A DNA stretch of 64,000 bases, taken from NCBI GenBank assembly GCA_951799405.1, contig OX637343.1, positions 7,192,001-7,256,000 of the forward strand, read 5' to 3'. Source of the DNA: Agapetus fuscipes. Taxonomy: Eukaryota > Arthropoda > Insecta > Trichoptera > Glossosomatidae. Both the position numbers and the translations under genes were made by a program. Position 1 is the stretch's first letter; each line of letters opens with the position of its first letter. Shown here in pieces: positions 31,967-43,292 of the stretch. Under the pieces are notes generated by a model. That model was not told the origin of the DNA. It did not search any database and worked only from the letters and a program-made list of their open reading frames with translations.

Positions 31967-32008
31967 CGACGTCCTTCGGCGTCCTTCGACGTCCTTCGGT
32001 GTCCTTGA
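31967..32008 (+). repeat. 10-bp tandem repeat, four to five copies
   Basis: The unit is cgtccttcga/g. Confidence 0.85.
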
Positions 32009-32310
32009 GCTCCAACTGATTTATGTCATACAAGGAATAACATTTGGAACAATGAACTTATCAGAGTTCTCCGTTTGATGTTTGGCAAAAATTGTTCACT
32101 GGTATTCATGCGTCGGAGGACTTCTCTCACTTTGGACCAAATAATAGTAATAATGCCATTCATTGCTTTTCAACACATGCAGGTACTTCTTCATTTCCTG
32201 AAAAATAAAAACGCATGTGTAAATTAAAAAAACATTTTTTTTATTTTAAGTATAGATTTCTTTGTAAGGTTTTGTTCTTTTTTATATTTAAATGTAATTT
32301 ATTATTCATA

Positions 32311-32575
32311 TTCCTTGACTTATAGGTTGGTATGAGGCTGACCACCCATATTGTAAAAAATGATTCACTTTGCCAATGTCACTCCTGTTTCAGGGAAGGT
32401 CGGCAAAAGTTGTGGGGCTTATGTTCATTTGAGGTTTGGATTTTATTTGTAAGTACACATTCAGCATTTGTAAGCGCGAACTAAACTTCTTGGTGTATGG
32501 GCATACATCTGAGAGCTTTAAATGAATATATCCTTGCAACTTAGACTATAGATTATAGATTATAGAAGTAAGTTT
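32311..32575 (+). repeat. family C repeat, full-length
   Basis: It begins at the consensus ttccttgacttatagg and ends in (tagatta)n. Confidence 0.9.
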
Positions 32576-32671
32576 TACACATGAAGATGGGAGGTACCTC
32601 CTGCTTCTCCCGAAACTGGTTGTGTACAAAAATAACCCAATTAAGTGGGTTTAACACAATTTAATTTTATT

Positions 32672-32832
32672 TAATCTAATCTAATCTAAAGTTGAAAAGA
32701 TATGTTACATTGGGAATTATATGCATTCTCACAAGCAGATTCGTACAAGTTTACGCTTGCACATGACGCATGTGAACCTACAACATTAAAATCTAAATCT
32801 CAAATGTACATACACCCTGCAACTCCATATTG
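32672..32832 (-). repeat. family C, 3' part
   Basis: It has an (ATCTA)n tail (taatctaatctaatct) and stops near tgcaactcc. Confidence 0.8.
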
Positions 32833-32849
32833 CCATCTTTATTATTTCT

Positions 32850-33078
32850 ATAATCTAAGTTGCAAAGATCTATTAACATTTAAAATTCATATTACATGCA
32901 TGCCCGCGAACACACACGCGTAAGTTCGCACTTACAAATGCAGCATGTGTACATACAAACTAAAATACAAACTTCAAATGAACAACTTTGTCCGTCCTTT
33001 CCTGAAACAGGGGCGACATTGGCAAAGTGAACCATTTTCTACATCATGGGTGGTCAGCCGCATATAAGTCAAGGAACA
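32850..33078 (-). repeat. family C repeat
   Basis: It runs tail to 5' end (gtcagccgcatataagtc) with a short deletion in the middle. Confidence 0.85.
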
Positions 33079-33237
33079 TACACAACAAGCTACATTTTGG
33101 AAATGTATAAAAATGGATTTTCACAAAGTAAACTGCCAAAAGTATAGGAAATAAAAAACTATTTTTATCTTTTTTTTCACTCAATTGCAGATTTTTACAG
33201 GTAAACTCTACTTTCAAGCCTTTCTCTTATCTTAAAA

Positions 33238-33567
33238 CGCAAAACGCAACTAAGCTACACACAATATAGTGTAACTTCGTGTCGCGTTATCCCGAAGGGG
33301 TCGCATGTGGCGATTTGAACCTATTTATTTTTACAGGTAAGGGGGACGGCCTTAAGCCAACTACTTCAGTTGAAGTGGGGGTTTCCCAGCTCCCGAAAGA
33401 GCTGGTACTCATTTCTTGTGAAGGCTGAGTAAACCTTGCCGGTATTTTCTTTTGGGGTTTGAAATAAACACCGAAACGGATAATCATTTCTGACACCCTC
33501 GGTGGGATTCGAACCCGAGCTCACGGCATGGAATGCAAGCACTCTACCAACTGAGCTATCGACCGGA
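33238..33567 (-). mobile_element. SINE A, full-length
   Basis: Intact boxes, with the 3' tail (aaacgc)n at 33235. Confidence 0.9.
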
Positions 33568-33865
33568 CTTATCCCAGAGGCGTAGCGTGGAGTTACATAC
33601 CCCAACTCAAGCAGTAGCTAGTCCGGAGCTGAGCGCGGGATTTTGATTTATTACGTCGCTGATTGTCGCGGAGCGCCGCGCTAAATAACTTACAACTTTG
33701 TAATTGCAAACAAAAATAAAGTCGCGCCCCCTTGAAGGGCGGAGTGCCCCAGTCCCGGGGTCGGCCTGGGCCTCCCTGCACCCCACACCCCCACCAGCAC
33801 CACCCAAGTATACAACCATTCAGTAATAACTTGAAGAAGCAGAAACTAACCTACTGCATTGATAC
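33568..33865. other. GC-rich block, no gene recognised
   Basis: It starts with ccagaggcgtagcgtgg, the kind of end seen on some DNA transposons, and contains a C-rich stretch at 33725-33810. No matching opposite end was found. Confidence 0.45.
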
Positions 33866-34095
33866 ATATGGTTGGTATGAGGCTGACCACCCATACTGTA
33901 CAAAATGGCTTACTTTGCCAATGTCACCCCTGTGTCCGGGAGTTATAGGGTTTATGTTCATTTGAGGTTTGGATTTGTTTGTAAATACACATTCAGCATT
34001 TGTAAGCGCGAACTACACGTGTTTGTTTTTGGGCATGCATTTGATATGAGCTTAAGTTAATATATGAGTGCAACTTAGATTATAGATACATAAGT
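33866..34095 (+). repeat. family C repeat
   Basis: It lacks the first ~15 bases and ends gcaacttagattata. Confidence 0.85.
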
Positions 34096-34505
34096 ACTAT
34101 AGCCCACATTTGTCTCAGTTCTGTCAAACGTTGCAGTTGTGTAGTCATACGAAGTAAGACCATTCTGCCCAAATCCATTTTGTGTTTCGACACCCAATTA
34201 TAATACATGTGATATTATCTTAAAATAATTCATTTGTCTTTTTAAGTTCATCAATTTTAGCGATCGCAATATTAATACCGCGTGTTATCTGTCAACTGGC
34301 AGCCATTATTATTCTCAATAGAACCAACTTTCTAAGAACATTTTTACATTCGCCCGAGTTTTTTTTGCACACATTGAAATGCAACTGTGAAGTTCTTTGT
34401 TCTCTTTCTTACTAATGATCATTTTCGTTAGTAAGTTGAAACAGATGTATATTGTCTATTTACGTTAACATAATTTCTAGTCCACAGATATTATAAGTCA
34501 ATGTA
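34083..34505 (+). repeat. family G, longest copy
   Basis: Uninterrupted, about 420 bp, from cccacatttgtctcag to attataagtcaatg. It begins at the tail of the preceding C element. Confidence 0.75.
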
Positions 34506-34534
34506 TACAACTGTTTACGTTCATACTCCAGCAT

Positions 34535-34745
34535 AGCGTCTGTACAGGCACTGGAGAGGTGAATAGAAGCGTGTGAAATAAGTGTCTGCCCAAAAATATT
34601 CGGATCTTCTGGGGTGTGACTATTCAGTTAAGAAGGAATGATTTAGAAGAGAAGAAATCAAGGACGACGAAGGACATCGTGGCCAAAAAATAATAGTCAT
34701 GATAAACAAAGAAAAACGAATGAAACACGAAGGAGAATAGCGTTC
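34535..34745 (+). mobile_element. RTE-type LINE relic
   Basis: It aligns with 5237-5530 (caggcactggag, then gacgacgaaggacatcgtgg) but is deleted and frameshifted. Confidence 0.7.
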
Positions 34746-34831
34746 ACCAAACAAAATAAAACTAGACAAAATAAATTAGTTGCCATACATATTTTGGTAA
34801 ACGCTTTGGTTTATTTGTAAACTTGGGAACT

Positions 34832-34949
34832 GTACCCTGAGTACGAGTTGTGGCAAATGTGGAAAATGGCAGATTTTGGGTAAAATCAATCTTTAATACT
34901 TTCCGTAAACTTTACTTTACTCAAGTTTTGCAACTCGTACTAAGGGTAC
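34832..34949. mobile_element. MITE N, copy 2 (118 bp)
   Basis: It has the same ends as 23260-23506 with most of the middle gone. Confidence 0.85.
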
Positions 34950-34991
34950 AGTATTCCAAGCATACTACATGGCGCTAACTCACCTCAATTG

Positions 34992-35322
34992 TATAAAACG
35001 CAGCTAAGTTACACATAGAGTGAAACTTCTTTCCGCGTTATCCCCGAAGGGTTTCGCATGTGGCGAGCGGAACCTATTTATTTTACAGGTAAGGGGGCCG
35101 GCCTTACGTCAACCACTTCAGTTGAAGTGGGAGTTTCCCAGCTTCCGAGGGGGCTGGTAGTACTCATTTCTTGTGAAGGCTGAGTAAACCTTGCCGGTAT
35201 TGTATTTTGGAGTTTGAAATAAACACCGAAACGGGAAATCATTTCTGATATCCTCGGTGGGATTCGAACCCGGGCTCTTAGCATGGAATGCAAGCACTCT
35301 ACCAACTGAGCTATCGATCGGA
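34992..35322 (-). mobile_element. SINE A, full-length
   Basis: The head and body are complete; the head ends gctatcgatcggac on the plus strand. Confidence 0.9.
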
Positions 35323-35324
35323 CA

Positions 35325-35440
35325 AAAATAAAAACACATGAAAACTGAAACGTTTTCTTGGAGTGCCATACATTTTCTATTTACGCAACCGAGGCTAGAT
35401 TTACGCAATGTCTTTACTCGGGGTAGGTACCTATAGTGCA
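35325..35440. mobile_element. MITE D, right half
   Basis: It has gagtgccatacattttc, then tttacgcaaccgaggc and the end tttactcggggta. Confidence 0.6.
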
Positions 35441-35689
35441 GAGCGCCCCAATGGCAGGATTTATACGTCAGATAAAGTCGCGCAACTCCCGCGTAACTTC
35501 CACTTTTACTTTTCTTTTAGTGTCGCCATTACTGGCAACACTCACTCCCCACAAAGTGTGGAGCGCCCACGGGCCGGACTCAGAGATAACTGTGCTACTG
35601 TCGCCATTTCACTGGGGTAGCTGGAACCTCGATAGACACCGCTGTTGCGTGAGCTGTTCTGGCTTGAGGGATGACTGCAGTTTCGTTTT

Positions 35690-35985
35690 TGTTTTTGTAA
35701 AGAGGAATGCAATTCACCAACCTATCCGGCGTCAGAAACAGGTATTAACATCACCAATTAATAATTCATTATTATACATTTAAATGAATTAATTATTATA
35801 TTTTGTATTGTTTGAATGAATTAATTATTAATAGTAACCTAATGACATGTGTTGAACAAGGATTAAAGTTACGGTCAAATGACCCAAGCGGGGATCTAAC
35901 CATCCTTATTCTATTCCAAATACGCTAGAAAGATCAGCCACTTGACTCCCTCGGCCATAAGACCGATAATGTTGAATTGAGTCCT
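35690..35985 (-). mobile_element. SINE S2, copy 2
   Basis: It is the reverse complement of the 1906 copy, with a shorter A tail and an expanded AT middle. The B box is degraded to ggttagatcccc. Confidence 0.8.
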
Positions 35986-36046
35986 GTATTTCAGTGACGA
36001 AGTAACCAGTGGCGTTCAATTGAAAATGAATGGGGGAAACACAATG

Positions 36047-36230
36047 ACTTTTTTTTAAATAGATTTGTGAAGAGGGATGCAATTCACCAACGTATTTTGC
36101 CTGGTCAGTTGTCTTCATGAACAATTAGAAGCTTGTGTGCATGCAATGGTATCTGTTGAACCAGGGTCAAAGTTAATGGTCAAATGGGCTAGATGTGATT
36201 CCACAACCTGCTGTTCCAGGGACGCTAGAC
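36047..36230 (-). mobile_element. SINE S2, copy 3
   Basis: A poly-T run at 36049, then aagagggatgcaattcacca and a shortened middle. The head is degraded. Confidence 0.75.
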
Positions 36231-36745
36231 CATGGGTCGGCAACCTGCGGCCCTTGAGGCGTCTTGGTGCGGCCCGCAAGATAATCACCGCAACCCATGT
36301 GCCGTACGATATCATACACATACACAATGGAGTGAAAAAAATAAATAAAAATATTTTAGGCAATGACGTGTGCTCCAAGCGTAGGGGCGGATCTCAGACT
36401 CAAAAGGTGGTCAAACTTATCCAAAGAGGGGAGTAGAATTTGTGGGTACATACAGGCCGGTGTCGATTCGCGTGGAGTTCCCTAAATTGCGGGATTCGCA
36501 AATTGAATTGGCGGGGATTCTACAATATATAAGATTTATCATGGGGGGGGGGGGTAGAATCAATATTTAATTTCATTTGTAGTTCTTACATCAATTGATT
36601 AATGTTCACGATACATGACGCGGCGGGGAAGGGGGGGGGGTAGTCAGCATGTGCTGAAATGCTGACCGTTAGATCCGCCACTGACCAAGTGCGGCCCGCA
36701 CTAAATCCCACGTACAATTTGGCCCTTTTACAAAAAATGGTTGCC
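36231..36745. mobile_element. hAT-like element, right end eroded
   Basis: The left end catgggtcggcaacctgcgg and an inverted relic near 36735 (tttacaaaaaatggttgcc) enclose gcggcccgca motifs on both sides. Another element is nested at 36382-36684. Confidence 0.65.
36382..36684. mobile_element. nested MITE (aggggcggatc ends)
   Basis: The ends aggggcggatct and inverted gatccgccactg are flanked by imperfect ccaag-type 8-bp repeats. The middle has a G run near 36543 and another near 36630. Confidence 0.7.
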
Positions 36746-36769
36746 TATTATATATTGATTTATTTTAAT

Positions 36770-36900
36770 TATAAAATTACAAACGTTTTCGACCTTATGG
36801 GTCATCATCAGGTAGGAATACAATCAGAAACAGCGTTTAAATAGAATTTTGGTTCTAAAATACATAAATAAAATCAATCAATATTAATACACAAACTATA
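36770..36900 (-). mobile_element. Penelope-like fragment P2 with hammerhead-like motif
   Basis: The minus strand reads ctgatga, t, gacc-cataa-ggtc, then gaaaacgttt. Flanking bases uac and gua could pair as stem I. Confidence 0.55.
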
Positions 36901-37854
36901 AAAAATATAGCGACTTGTTACCCTCGACCATAACACCTCATACGTATGTTTATATTCTTCTTGATTTCCCCTTGTTTATTAATAGGAGACTCCACCATAA
37001 AGCCAACTGATTCTTCATCACAATGCAGATAGATGAAGTTACCCCCTTTAATTTTGACACAACGTTTTCATTTATTTTAAATCAAGATATTTGAGCCTGC
37101 GTTCCTCTCTGTCTCCTCTTCCATACATTTTAACATTACGAGTGTTGCGTTTCAGAAAGAACTCTCGCCTAGCGTTTTACTGGTCAAAAGTTTGATTAAA
37201 CAAAATGTTACATTGTTCAAGTGGATGTGTATTGATTGGAATTCTAATATTATGTCTATGAGTTTTTAATCTTTGCATTTCATAATGAATCTAATAATTT
37301 TTGTATTTGTTTGTAATAATTTGAATTTGTAAATCATGCAACTGGTGTTTCCGTAACAAAGTTTTGTTGTATGAAGCAAAGTAGTCAGAAAGCTGTGCTT
37401 TTGTTTAGGTTTGCGTCTCTGCTAAAAGCTGTGATTTTGTTTGGGTCTGCGTCTCTGCTAAAAGCTTTCACGGAAAGCTCGCAGATATGATTAGTTAAGT
37501 TTTCTGCCAACAGAGCTTAACCCTTAACAAAATATTACTTCGATTAAAAATATAATTACTAAACATAATACAATTCTGTTTATTTGATTGATATTTTTTA
37601 TAGTTGACAGAAGTTTATTTTCAATTAAAGTAGTTAAATAAAATTTGTATTTGCTATGAGAGATAGAGATGGGGGTTTAAATTTTTCCGTAAATTTGATA
37701 TTTCGTCCGTTTTAAAATAATTTAACACATTTTGTAGTAAATTCTCGACACATCTATCGAAGAGAAACTTCAGCACACAAAAGCACCGTTGGGTGGCAAG
37801 TGCCACAAAATGGCGCTGTAAAAATTGTCCGTGTTTTTTATGATTATTATTCCC
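36901..37854. other. no gene recognised
   Basis: It includes a 38-bp unit repeated twice at about 37388-37465 (tttgcgtctctgctaaaagc). AT-rich otherwise. Confidence 0.45.
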
Positions 37855-38048
37855 TGTTCCAGGGAATGTTGACAAGATTTGCAGGAGTGTATATACGTAT
37901 GCTCATTTGAGATTTCGGTTTTTATATTGTAAGAACACATGCGGCATGTTTAGGTGCGAACTCATACGTGTCTGCTTGTGAAAATGCATGTAGGTGATCT
38001 TACATATTATATCTTTGCAACTTAGATTAGATTAAATTAGAGTAAATA
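37855..38048 (+). repeat. family C, 5'-truncated
   Basis: It starts at ttccagggaatgttgac and ends with cttagattagattaaatt. Confidence 0.8.
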
Positions 38049-38059
38049 AAATTATCAGT

Positions 38060-38285
38060 TGTTCTGAGGGGGACCTCCCATGCTGTTATAATTTGCTTGA
38101 CTTTTGCCAGTGTCACCCCGTCTAAGGAAAGGCGCTATGAGTTTAATGGTAAATGTTATTGTGTGGTTTGGTTTATTTTGTATATGCACATGCAGCATGT
38201 GTAAGCGCAAACTTACCTACACATGCGTGCATTAAATACCTTATACGGCAATATATCTTTTCCACCTATATTGTAGACAATACGC
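38060..38285 (+). repeat. family C, divergent subfamily
   Basis: It shares gagggggacctcccatgctg with 11543-11690 and then a standard C 3' half (cacatgcagcatgtgtaag). Confidence 0.65.
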
Positions 38286-38289
38286 TGCC

Positions 38290-38533
38290 TTAGTTCTTGT
38301 TTACCGTATACGCCATTGAGAAAATTTTACATGTGCAATGTTTGCATGTGTACTGGACCAATGTGTCTTATGAAAACAAGAAATTTATTTAAAAAATATT
38401 TAAAAGAACTCTCACATTATCGAGTTTTACGGTTTTTTTTAGCTCAGATTGTGCAGAATTTGATTCATAAGACAACTGCATGAAAAAGTCATATTTGACA
38501 AGATTGGCATATACGGTAAACAAGAACTGGGGG
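38290..38533. mobile_element. MITE H, about 245 bp
   Basis: The left ccttagttcttgtttaccg and the inverted right cggtaaacaagaactggggg pair over about 27 bases. A one-ended relative is at 63195-63410. Confidence 0.8.
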
Positions 38534-38559
38534 AGCGAATAGTGCCCCTCGAGGCAGGC

Positions 38560-38715
38560 AGGAAATATTTTCTCCCATTCCTTTAAAATAGCTCATTTCC
38601 AATTGAATAAAGTGCTAACGATGGCTTCAGTCGAATTTAAATTTGGAATTTGTAAACTCAATATCAAGCTTAAATGCGTATTTTACCATATATTGCCTAC
38701 CTATTAGGCGCATCA
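38560..38715 (+). repeat. family I repeat, copy 2
   Basis: Interrupted at attaggcgcatca by the RTE insertion that follows; it resumes at 39214. Confidence 0.75.
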
Positions 38716-39213
38716 TCATCATCGGTGTGAGTAACAGCACCAAGATTAAGCTTGTTAGGAGTCTGGTCCACTCTATTTTTCTCTATGCTGCTGAAACATG
38801 GACCATAAAAGCAGCAGAAAGAAGAAAAATTGACGCTTTTGAAATGTGGTGCTGGAGGCGCATGCTTCGAATCCCATGGACGGCTAGACGCACCAATGAG
38901 TCCATTCGTCGGGAGCTGCGTTTGGATGGCTTGACTCTGGCCAACATGTGTACACGCCGTATTCTTCAGTTCTTCGGACACGTTGTCCGTGGCAATGAGG
39001 ATAGCCTGGAACGACTGGTTGTGATCGGTAACTTGGAGGGGAAGAGAGGAAGAGGTAGATCCCCCACACGATGGACCGATCAAGTGAAGACAGCAGCAGG
39101 CACCTCGGTAGTTGGAGCGTTGCGGGCAGCGCAGTCGAGGGAGAGCTGGAGAAGATTGGTTGCTTCCACAAGGGTCACAACCCTCAGTAATGAGGAATAG
39201 GATTAAGAAGAAG
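38716..39213 (+). mobile_element. young RTE-type LINE insertion with 13-bp target duplication
   Basis: The frame encodes LVRSLVHSIFLYAAETWTI, IDAFEMWCWRRMLRIPW, RRILQFFGHVVRGNEDSL and GRGRSPTRWTDQVKTA, then a stop. This is the conserved C-terminal part of RTE/craniate-type reverse transcriptase proteins (AETW, DAFEMWCWRRML). It is 5'-truncated, ends in (AAG)n, and is flanked by attaggcgcatca (38703-38715, 39214-39226). The unbroken frame and exact duplication indicate recent insertion. Confidence 0.93.
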
Positions 39214-39305
39214 ATTAGGCGCATCAAACCTTTTAAATAGGTACCTACATATATTATGCATATTAACAGCACACTGGTTACTACAAGTGAACTTATAATA
39301 TAATA

Positions 39306-39597
39306 TTAGGATGATTTATTTGGTGAGCGCTGTTTTTGTGTGTATCACATCTCAAGAGCCGTCTGCGAGCTTGGTCGTCGCTGTAGAAAGCGCCAATTCT
39401 CAAGCAAGACCCAGTTGTTGTAAGGTTGGCTGGACCTTTCAGTGACTGGTCTTTGGTAAAGGTTTATGAATTTTTCAACCCAGCGAAGAGCATATTTGGA
39501 AATATAAATGGTATATTTTTGTGCTTCGCCCGGATTCAGATCCACAACCTTCCATTTACGAGTCCGAAGTGTTGCCACTGGACTACGGACCGGTCCA
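39306..39597 (-). mobile_element. SINE B, full-length, joined to 5S rRNA sequence
   Basis: A complete monomer with the tgagcgctg end and the (ATT)-type tail. Four bases upstream of its head, in the same orientation, a 5S rRNA copy ends (39602). Confidence 0.9.
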
Positions 39598-39601
39598 AGA
39601 A

Positions 39602-39720
39602 ATGCCAACAACACGCGGTTATCTGAGCGGTCACCCATCCAGGTAGCATCCGCACCCAATGTTGCTTAACTTCGGTGATCTGATGAGAACCGGTGCTTTC
39701 AACATGGTATCGTCGTTGAC
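39602..39720 (-). pseudogene. 5S rRNA-derived sequence, about 119 nt
   Basis: The minus strand begins gtcaacgacgataccatg, contains gatcaccgaagttaagcaac (the internal control region A box) and tggatgggtgaccgc (C box), and ends cgtgttgttggcat. Length and both promoter boxes match eukaryotic 5S rRNA, with scattered changes. Its 3' end runs into SINE B, and no oligo-T terminator follows. It is better read as a 5S-derived SINE head or retropseudogene than as a working 5S gene. Confidence 0.9.
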
Positions 39721-40117
39721 TAAGTGTTATGCAATAAACATGTTGCCGCAAGAACTCTTCTATTTGAATGAGAATGTCATTGAAAAACTTTTCTCATAAC
39801 CATGTATGTAAAATATATCTGCAAGTAAACATTGTATAAGCAGGTGGGTGACGTGCCAGTCAGCCGTCCGGGCAGCCGTCCGGGCTAATCGAATGTTTTT
39901 TGCGCATTATTGAAATGTGATATTCCGTTAGCGATCTAGCACTGGTGAGCACAGTTGAGCTAAGCTGAGCAATATGAGCAGGGTGAGCTTATTCTGTAAT
40001 GGCGGCAGTCGTGTGACTTACAGCTGTTCTACATGCGCAACTTATAAAAAGTGATTAAATTTAATGACTTTACTAACTGTGCATGCTGCCTCCTCTACTA
40101 GCGTTTGTAGTGTGAGC
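39721..40117. other. no gene recognised
   Basis: There is a short 10-base repeat (cagccgtccggg, 39861-39886). Confidence 0.4.
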
Positions 40118-40355
40118 AGAGACTGTAGAGAGAGTCAGTGGTGAGTACAGGCTGTAGAGAGAGTCAGTGGTGAGCAGGAACTCTAGAGAGAGTCAGTGGT
40201 AAGCAGGAGCTGTAGAGAGAGTCAGTGGTAAGCAGGGACTGAAAGAGAGTATTATGGTACTGTAGAGAGAATCAGTGCTGAGCAGGAACTGTAGAGAGAG
40301 TCAGTGGTAAGGAGGGACTGAGAGAGAGTCTGTGGTAATCAGAGACTGTAGAGAG
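40118..40355 (+). repeat. ~29-bp imperfect minisatellite, about eight copies
   Basis: The unit is close to ctgtagagagagtcag plus tggtgagcaggga. An inverted single copy (actgactctctctatagtcc) lies near 40460. Confidence 0.85.
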
Positions 40356-40359
40356 AGTG

Positions 40360-41616
40360 ATCGGGGTATAAAAGGATTTAGTGTTGATCAGACTGTATTA
40401 ATTATTATATTATATTATATTGTTTATAAGCAATCTCTCTACCCTCCTTCCCCCCTCACAACTGACTCTCTCTATAGTCCCTGCGCACTACTAGCAACTT
40501 ACAAAAAAACATACTAGAAGCTTCATCATATTTCAAAGACACTTTCTTATCTACCTCTATTGGTCTCGCGGCATCCATGAACCGCTTCAAATCCTGGAAG
40601 TATACAGCGCTTGAGTGTCATCTTATTAGTCTTCCCAAAAAAATGTCTTCAAAGATGTTACTTAATTAAACAATTCCTATATTTAATCAAGTGTTCTATT
40701 AGTTCGATTTTCCTCTTCACAATGTGACTTATAATCTCTCTTCTTCCTTCTACATCCTGCAACATGTTTTCGTTTAGACTTCTTGGTCATACAGAATGCC
40801 TCTCAGCGGTCCTTTTCGTATATCTGGATGATCACTAGAGACTCACGCTACCCAACAGTGTTAAGCAGGCTCTGTAGCTCTAGCATCGTCGTCTTCAGTA
40901 CATTTCTGGCCGCGCTACGATCCACACGCGCCGCTACGCCCGCGTCGTAGACCCAACTCTCTCGTAGCGGGCAGTGCGAGCCACTAACTTATCCACTAAG
41001 TTAATAAAACATTAAACTACAAATTGATAATCACAATTAAATAGTGTACATTCAGGAATAATCAATAAGTGTTATGACAGATTAAAATACGTAAAAAAAG
41101 TTTAAGTTGTGTTACAATTAGTAAACTAAAGTGTGTTAAATCTTGATGTGGTTTTAACTTGTTAGTTGTTCTTAATATGAGGTAACCTGTAAAGTTAACT
41201 TCGTTTTATAATGATCACTTTTAATTATTTGTAAATATTTAAAGTTATTAAGATTTCATCGATTCTTATCGGTCTACTTATTTGTTTAATTTTAAACAAA
41301 CGGTGTTGAATCATTAAGGTCAGTTTTCATTGTAAACGTCCATTATTATAGAAGGCTAAAAAAGTGTTTTAAGAAATTAATAATTAAAGTTGAGTATTCT
41401 TTGTAATAAAAGTTAAATTAAGAAGTTAAGTTATTAATTATTTAGTCACAGAGCTTTTATGCTGAGAGTATTTTGTGAGACAACTGTGAAAATCTTTAAA
41501 AAGAATCGTTCCTTCAGTCAAATTAATTTTCAGTTATCCTCTTTTCATGATTCACAGTTTTCGTAATTTCTAAAAGCATACATATACCTTAATAATACTG
41601 AATATTTGTATTCTTT
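40360..41616. other. no gene recognised
   Basis: An (ATTAT)n patch lies at 40398-40430 and a CpG-containing patch at 40905-40985. The rest is AT-rich without shared repeats. Confidence 0.45.
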
Positions 41617-41835
41617 AACTTAAAGGTTTGTATGACCACCCATACTGGAAAGTGTAGTTCACTTTGCCTACGTCACCCCTGTTTCAGGGAAGGTCGGAAA
41701 TAGTTACAGGGTTTATGTTCATTCGAGGTTTGGATATTTGTAAGCGTGAACTTACATGTGTCTGTTTGTGGACATGCAATATGAATTTTAGGTGTTTTAT
41801 ATAATATATTTTTGCAACTTAGATTATAGATACAC
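41617..41835 (+). repeat. family C repeat
   Basis: It has a deletion between ggtttggat and ttgtaagcg and ends gcaacttagattata. Confidence 0.8.
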
Positions 41836-41964
41836 AAGAGCTCTCCAAGCACTGTAGATACATATCGTGATGTAATTCTAGCAGCCGTAAGTTATTTGTC
41901 TGTTCTAAAAACTGCACAAGTTACTTGCGAGAATTTTTTCTTTATTTCTCTGCTTCTATTCACG

Positions 41965-42368
41965 GTTATCTATAATCTAAGTTGCACAGATATTTTAACA
42001 TTTAAAGCTCATGTCAAATTCATGTCCATGAGGGAGTCTCCGACAGAGGTGGGCTTCAGGAGAAGCCTCAAGACGCACCTGTTTCCAGGATCACACCATG
42101 CCCCTCTGTGGTAACGAGTGGAGCCTCCGAAGAAGCAAGTGCTAGGAAAAAAAACCAACTGTGTGCAGTTACGCACAAAGCTATAGAAAATTTTTGAATT
42201 TCATTTCATGTCCGCAAATAGACACGTGTAAGTTCGCGCTTACAAATTAAAATCCAAACCCCAAATCGTCCTACACTCTGTAATTTTTGCAACTAAAACA
42301 GGGGTGACATTGATAACGTGAACAATTTTCTACAGCATGGGTGGTCAGCCTCATACCAACCTACAAGC
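41965..42368 (-). repeat. family C, interrupted by a LINE end
   Basis: 41965-42027 and 42205-42368 are the two parts. The break lies at ttcatgtcc, duplicated on both sides of the insert. Confidence 0.85.
42028..42204 (+). mobile_element. short LINE 3' end with 9-bp target duplication
   Basis: It encodes EVGFRRSLKTHLFPGSHH and a stop; FRRSLKTHLF is the typical last motif of LINE polyproteins. Flanked by ttcatgtcc (42019-42027, 42205-42213). Confidence 0.8.
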
Positions 42369-42744
42369 CAAGGTTTTAAAAGTGAATTTAACTAGAAATA
42401 GGGACGGAACGCTGTAAGAGAAACAGCGGAAAGTTGCGACGCTACGAGATACAGATTCACGGTTATTGCGTATTTCTTTAATAAGTATTTTCAATATTTT
42501 ATACGTCTCACCCCTCATCATGTGCCAGAACTACAAACAACAGTGTCTGTTTTCTTAAAATTTGGCATAATTTTTACACTGCCGTATCTTAGGAGAGATT
42601 ATGGGAAGAATCGTCTTGCATAATGTGTTTATTTCATTACGGTCTACGGTCATGATCGTGCTTTAACCATTTTATTGAACACAAAAGTTTTGTTTTTCCA
42701 AAATAATGTTTTCATAATATTTTCACGTGGATGCTTAAACAGCT

Positions 42745-43125
42745 AACCGGTCTATAGTCTAGTGGCACTTATGACTCGTAAATGGAAGGTTGTGGGTTCG
42801 AATCCCGACGGAGCACAAAAAACATACCGACGGAGCACAATAACTAAATAAAGATGAATTTTCATAGTGTTAATGCACCAACCATCCAAAATATTAAAAA
42901 ACATACCATTTAAATTTTAAATATGCTCTTCGCTGGGTGAAAAATTAATATACCTTTACTAAAGACCGGCCACCAAAGGTCTATTCAACCTTGCAGCAAC
43001 TGGGTCTTGCTTGAGAATTGGCGCTTTCTACAGCGACGACCATGCTCGCAGAGGGCTGCTGAGGTGTGATACACACAAAAACCTAATATTATATATCATC
43101 CTAATATTATTATTAGTACAAGAAG
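42745..43125 (+). mobile_element. SINE B with ~80-bp internal insertion
   Basis: The head and B box (gggttcgaatcccgacggag) are intact. Between 42830 and 42900 a repeated ccgacggagcacaa is followed by foreign sequence, then the body resumes. It ends with the (ATT)n tail. Confidence 0.85.
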
Positions 43126-43292
43126 TTGGTTATTAATCCAAGCATGTCGTTCGCCAAGCGTGCACGCTAACTATTGAGCTACGGATTGTAATGAATCATA
43201 TCAACGGTTAAAAGGAAATAGGGTATAAGTGACATTTTGATCGAAAATGTGTCATAAATGCTATCCTACTTGAAATTTCCCGCAGTTCTACC

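Noticed and set aside
33593..33819. Overlapping 62- and 70-codon GC-rich frames
   Set aside because: Low-complexity GC block with no homology I can see; more likely transposon debris.
38643..39200. Possible host gene of 185 codons
   Set aside because: RTE reverse transcriptase signatures and a target-site duplication show it is a LINE.
39602..39720. Functional 5S rRNA gene
   Set aside because: Single copy with substitutions, no oligo-T terminator, and fused to a SINE; called 5S-derived instead.
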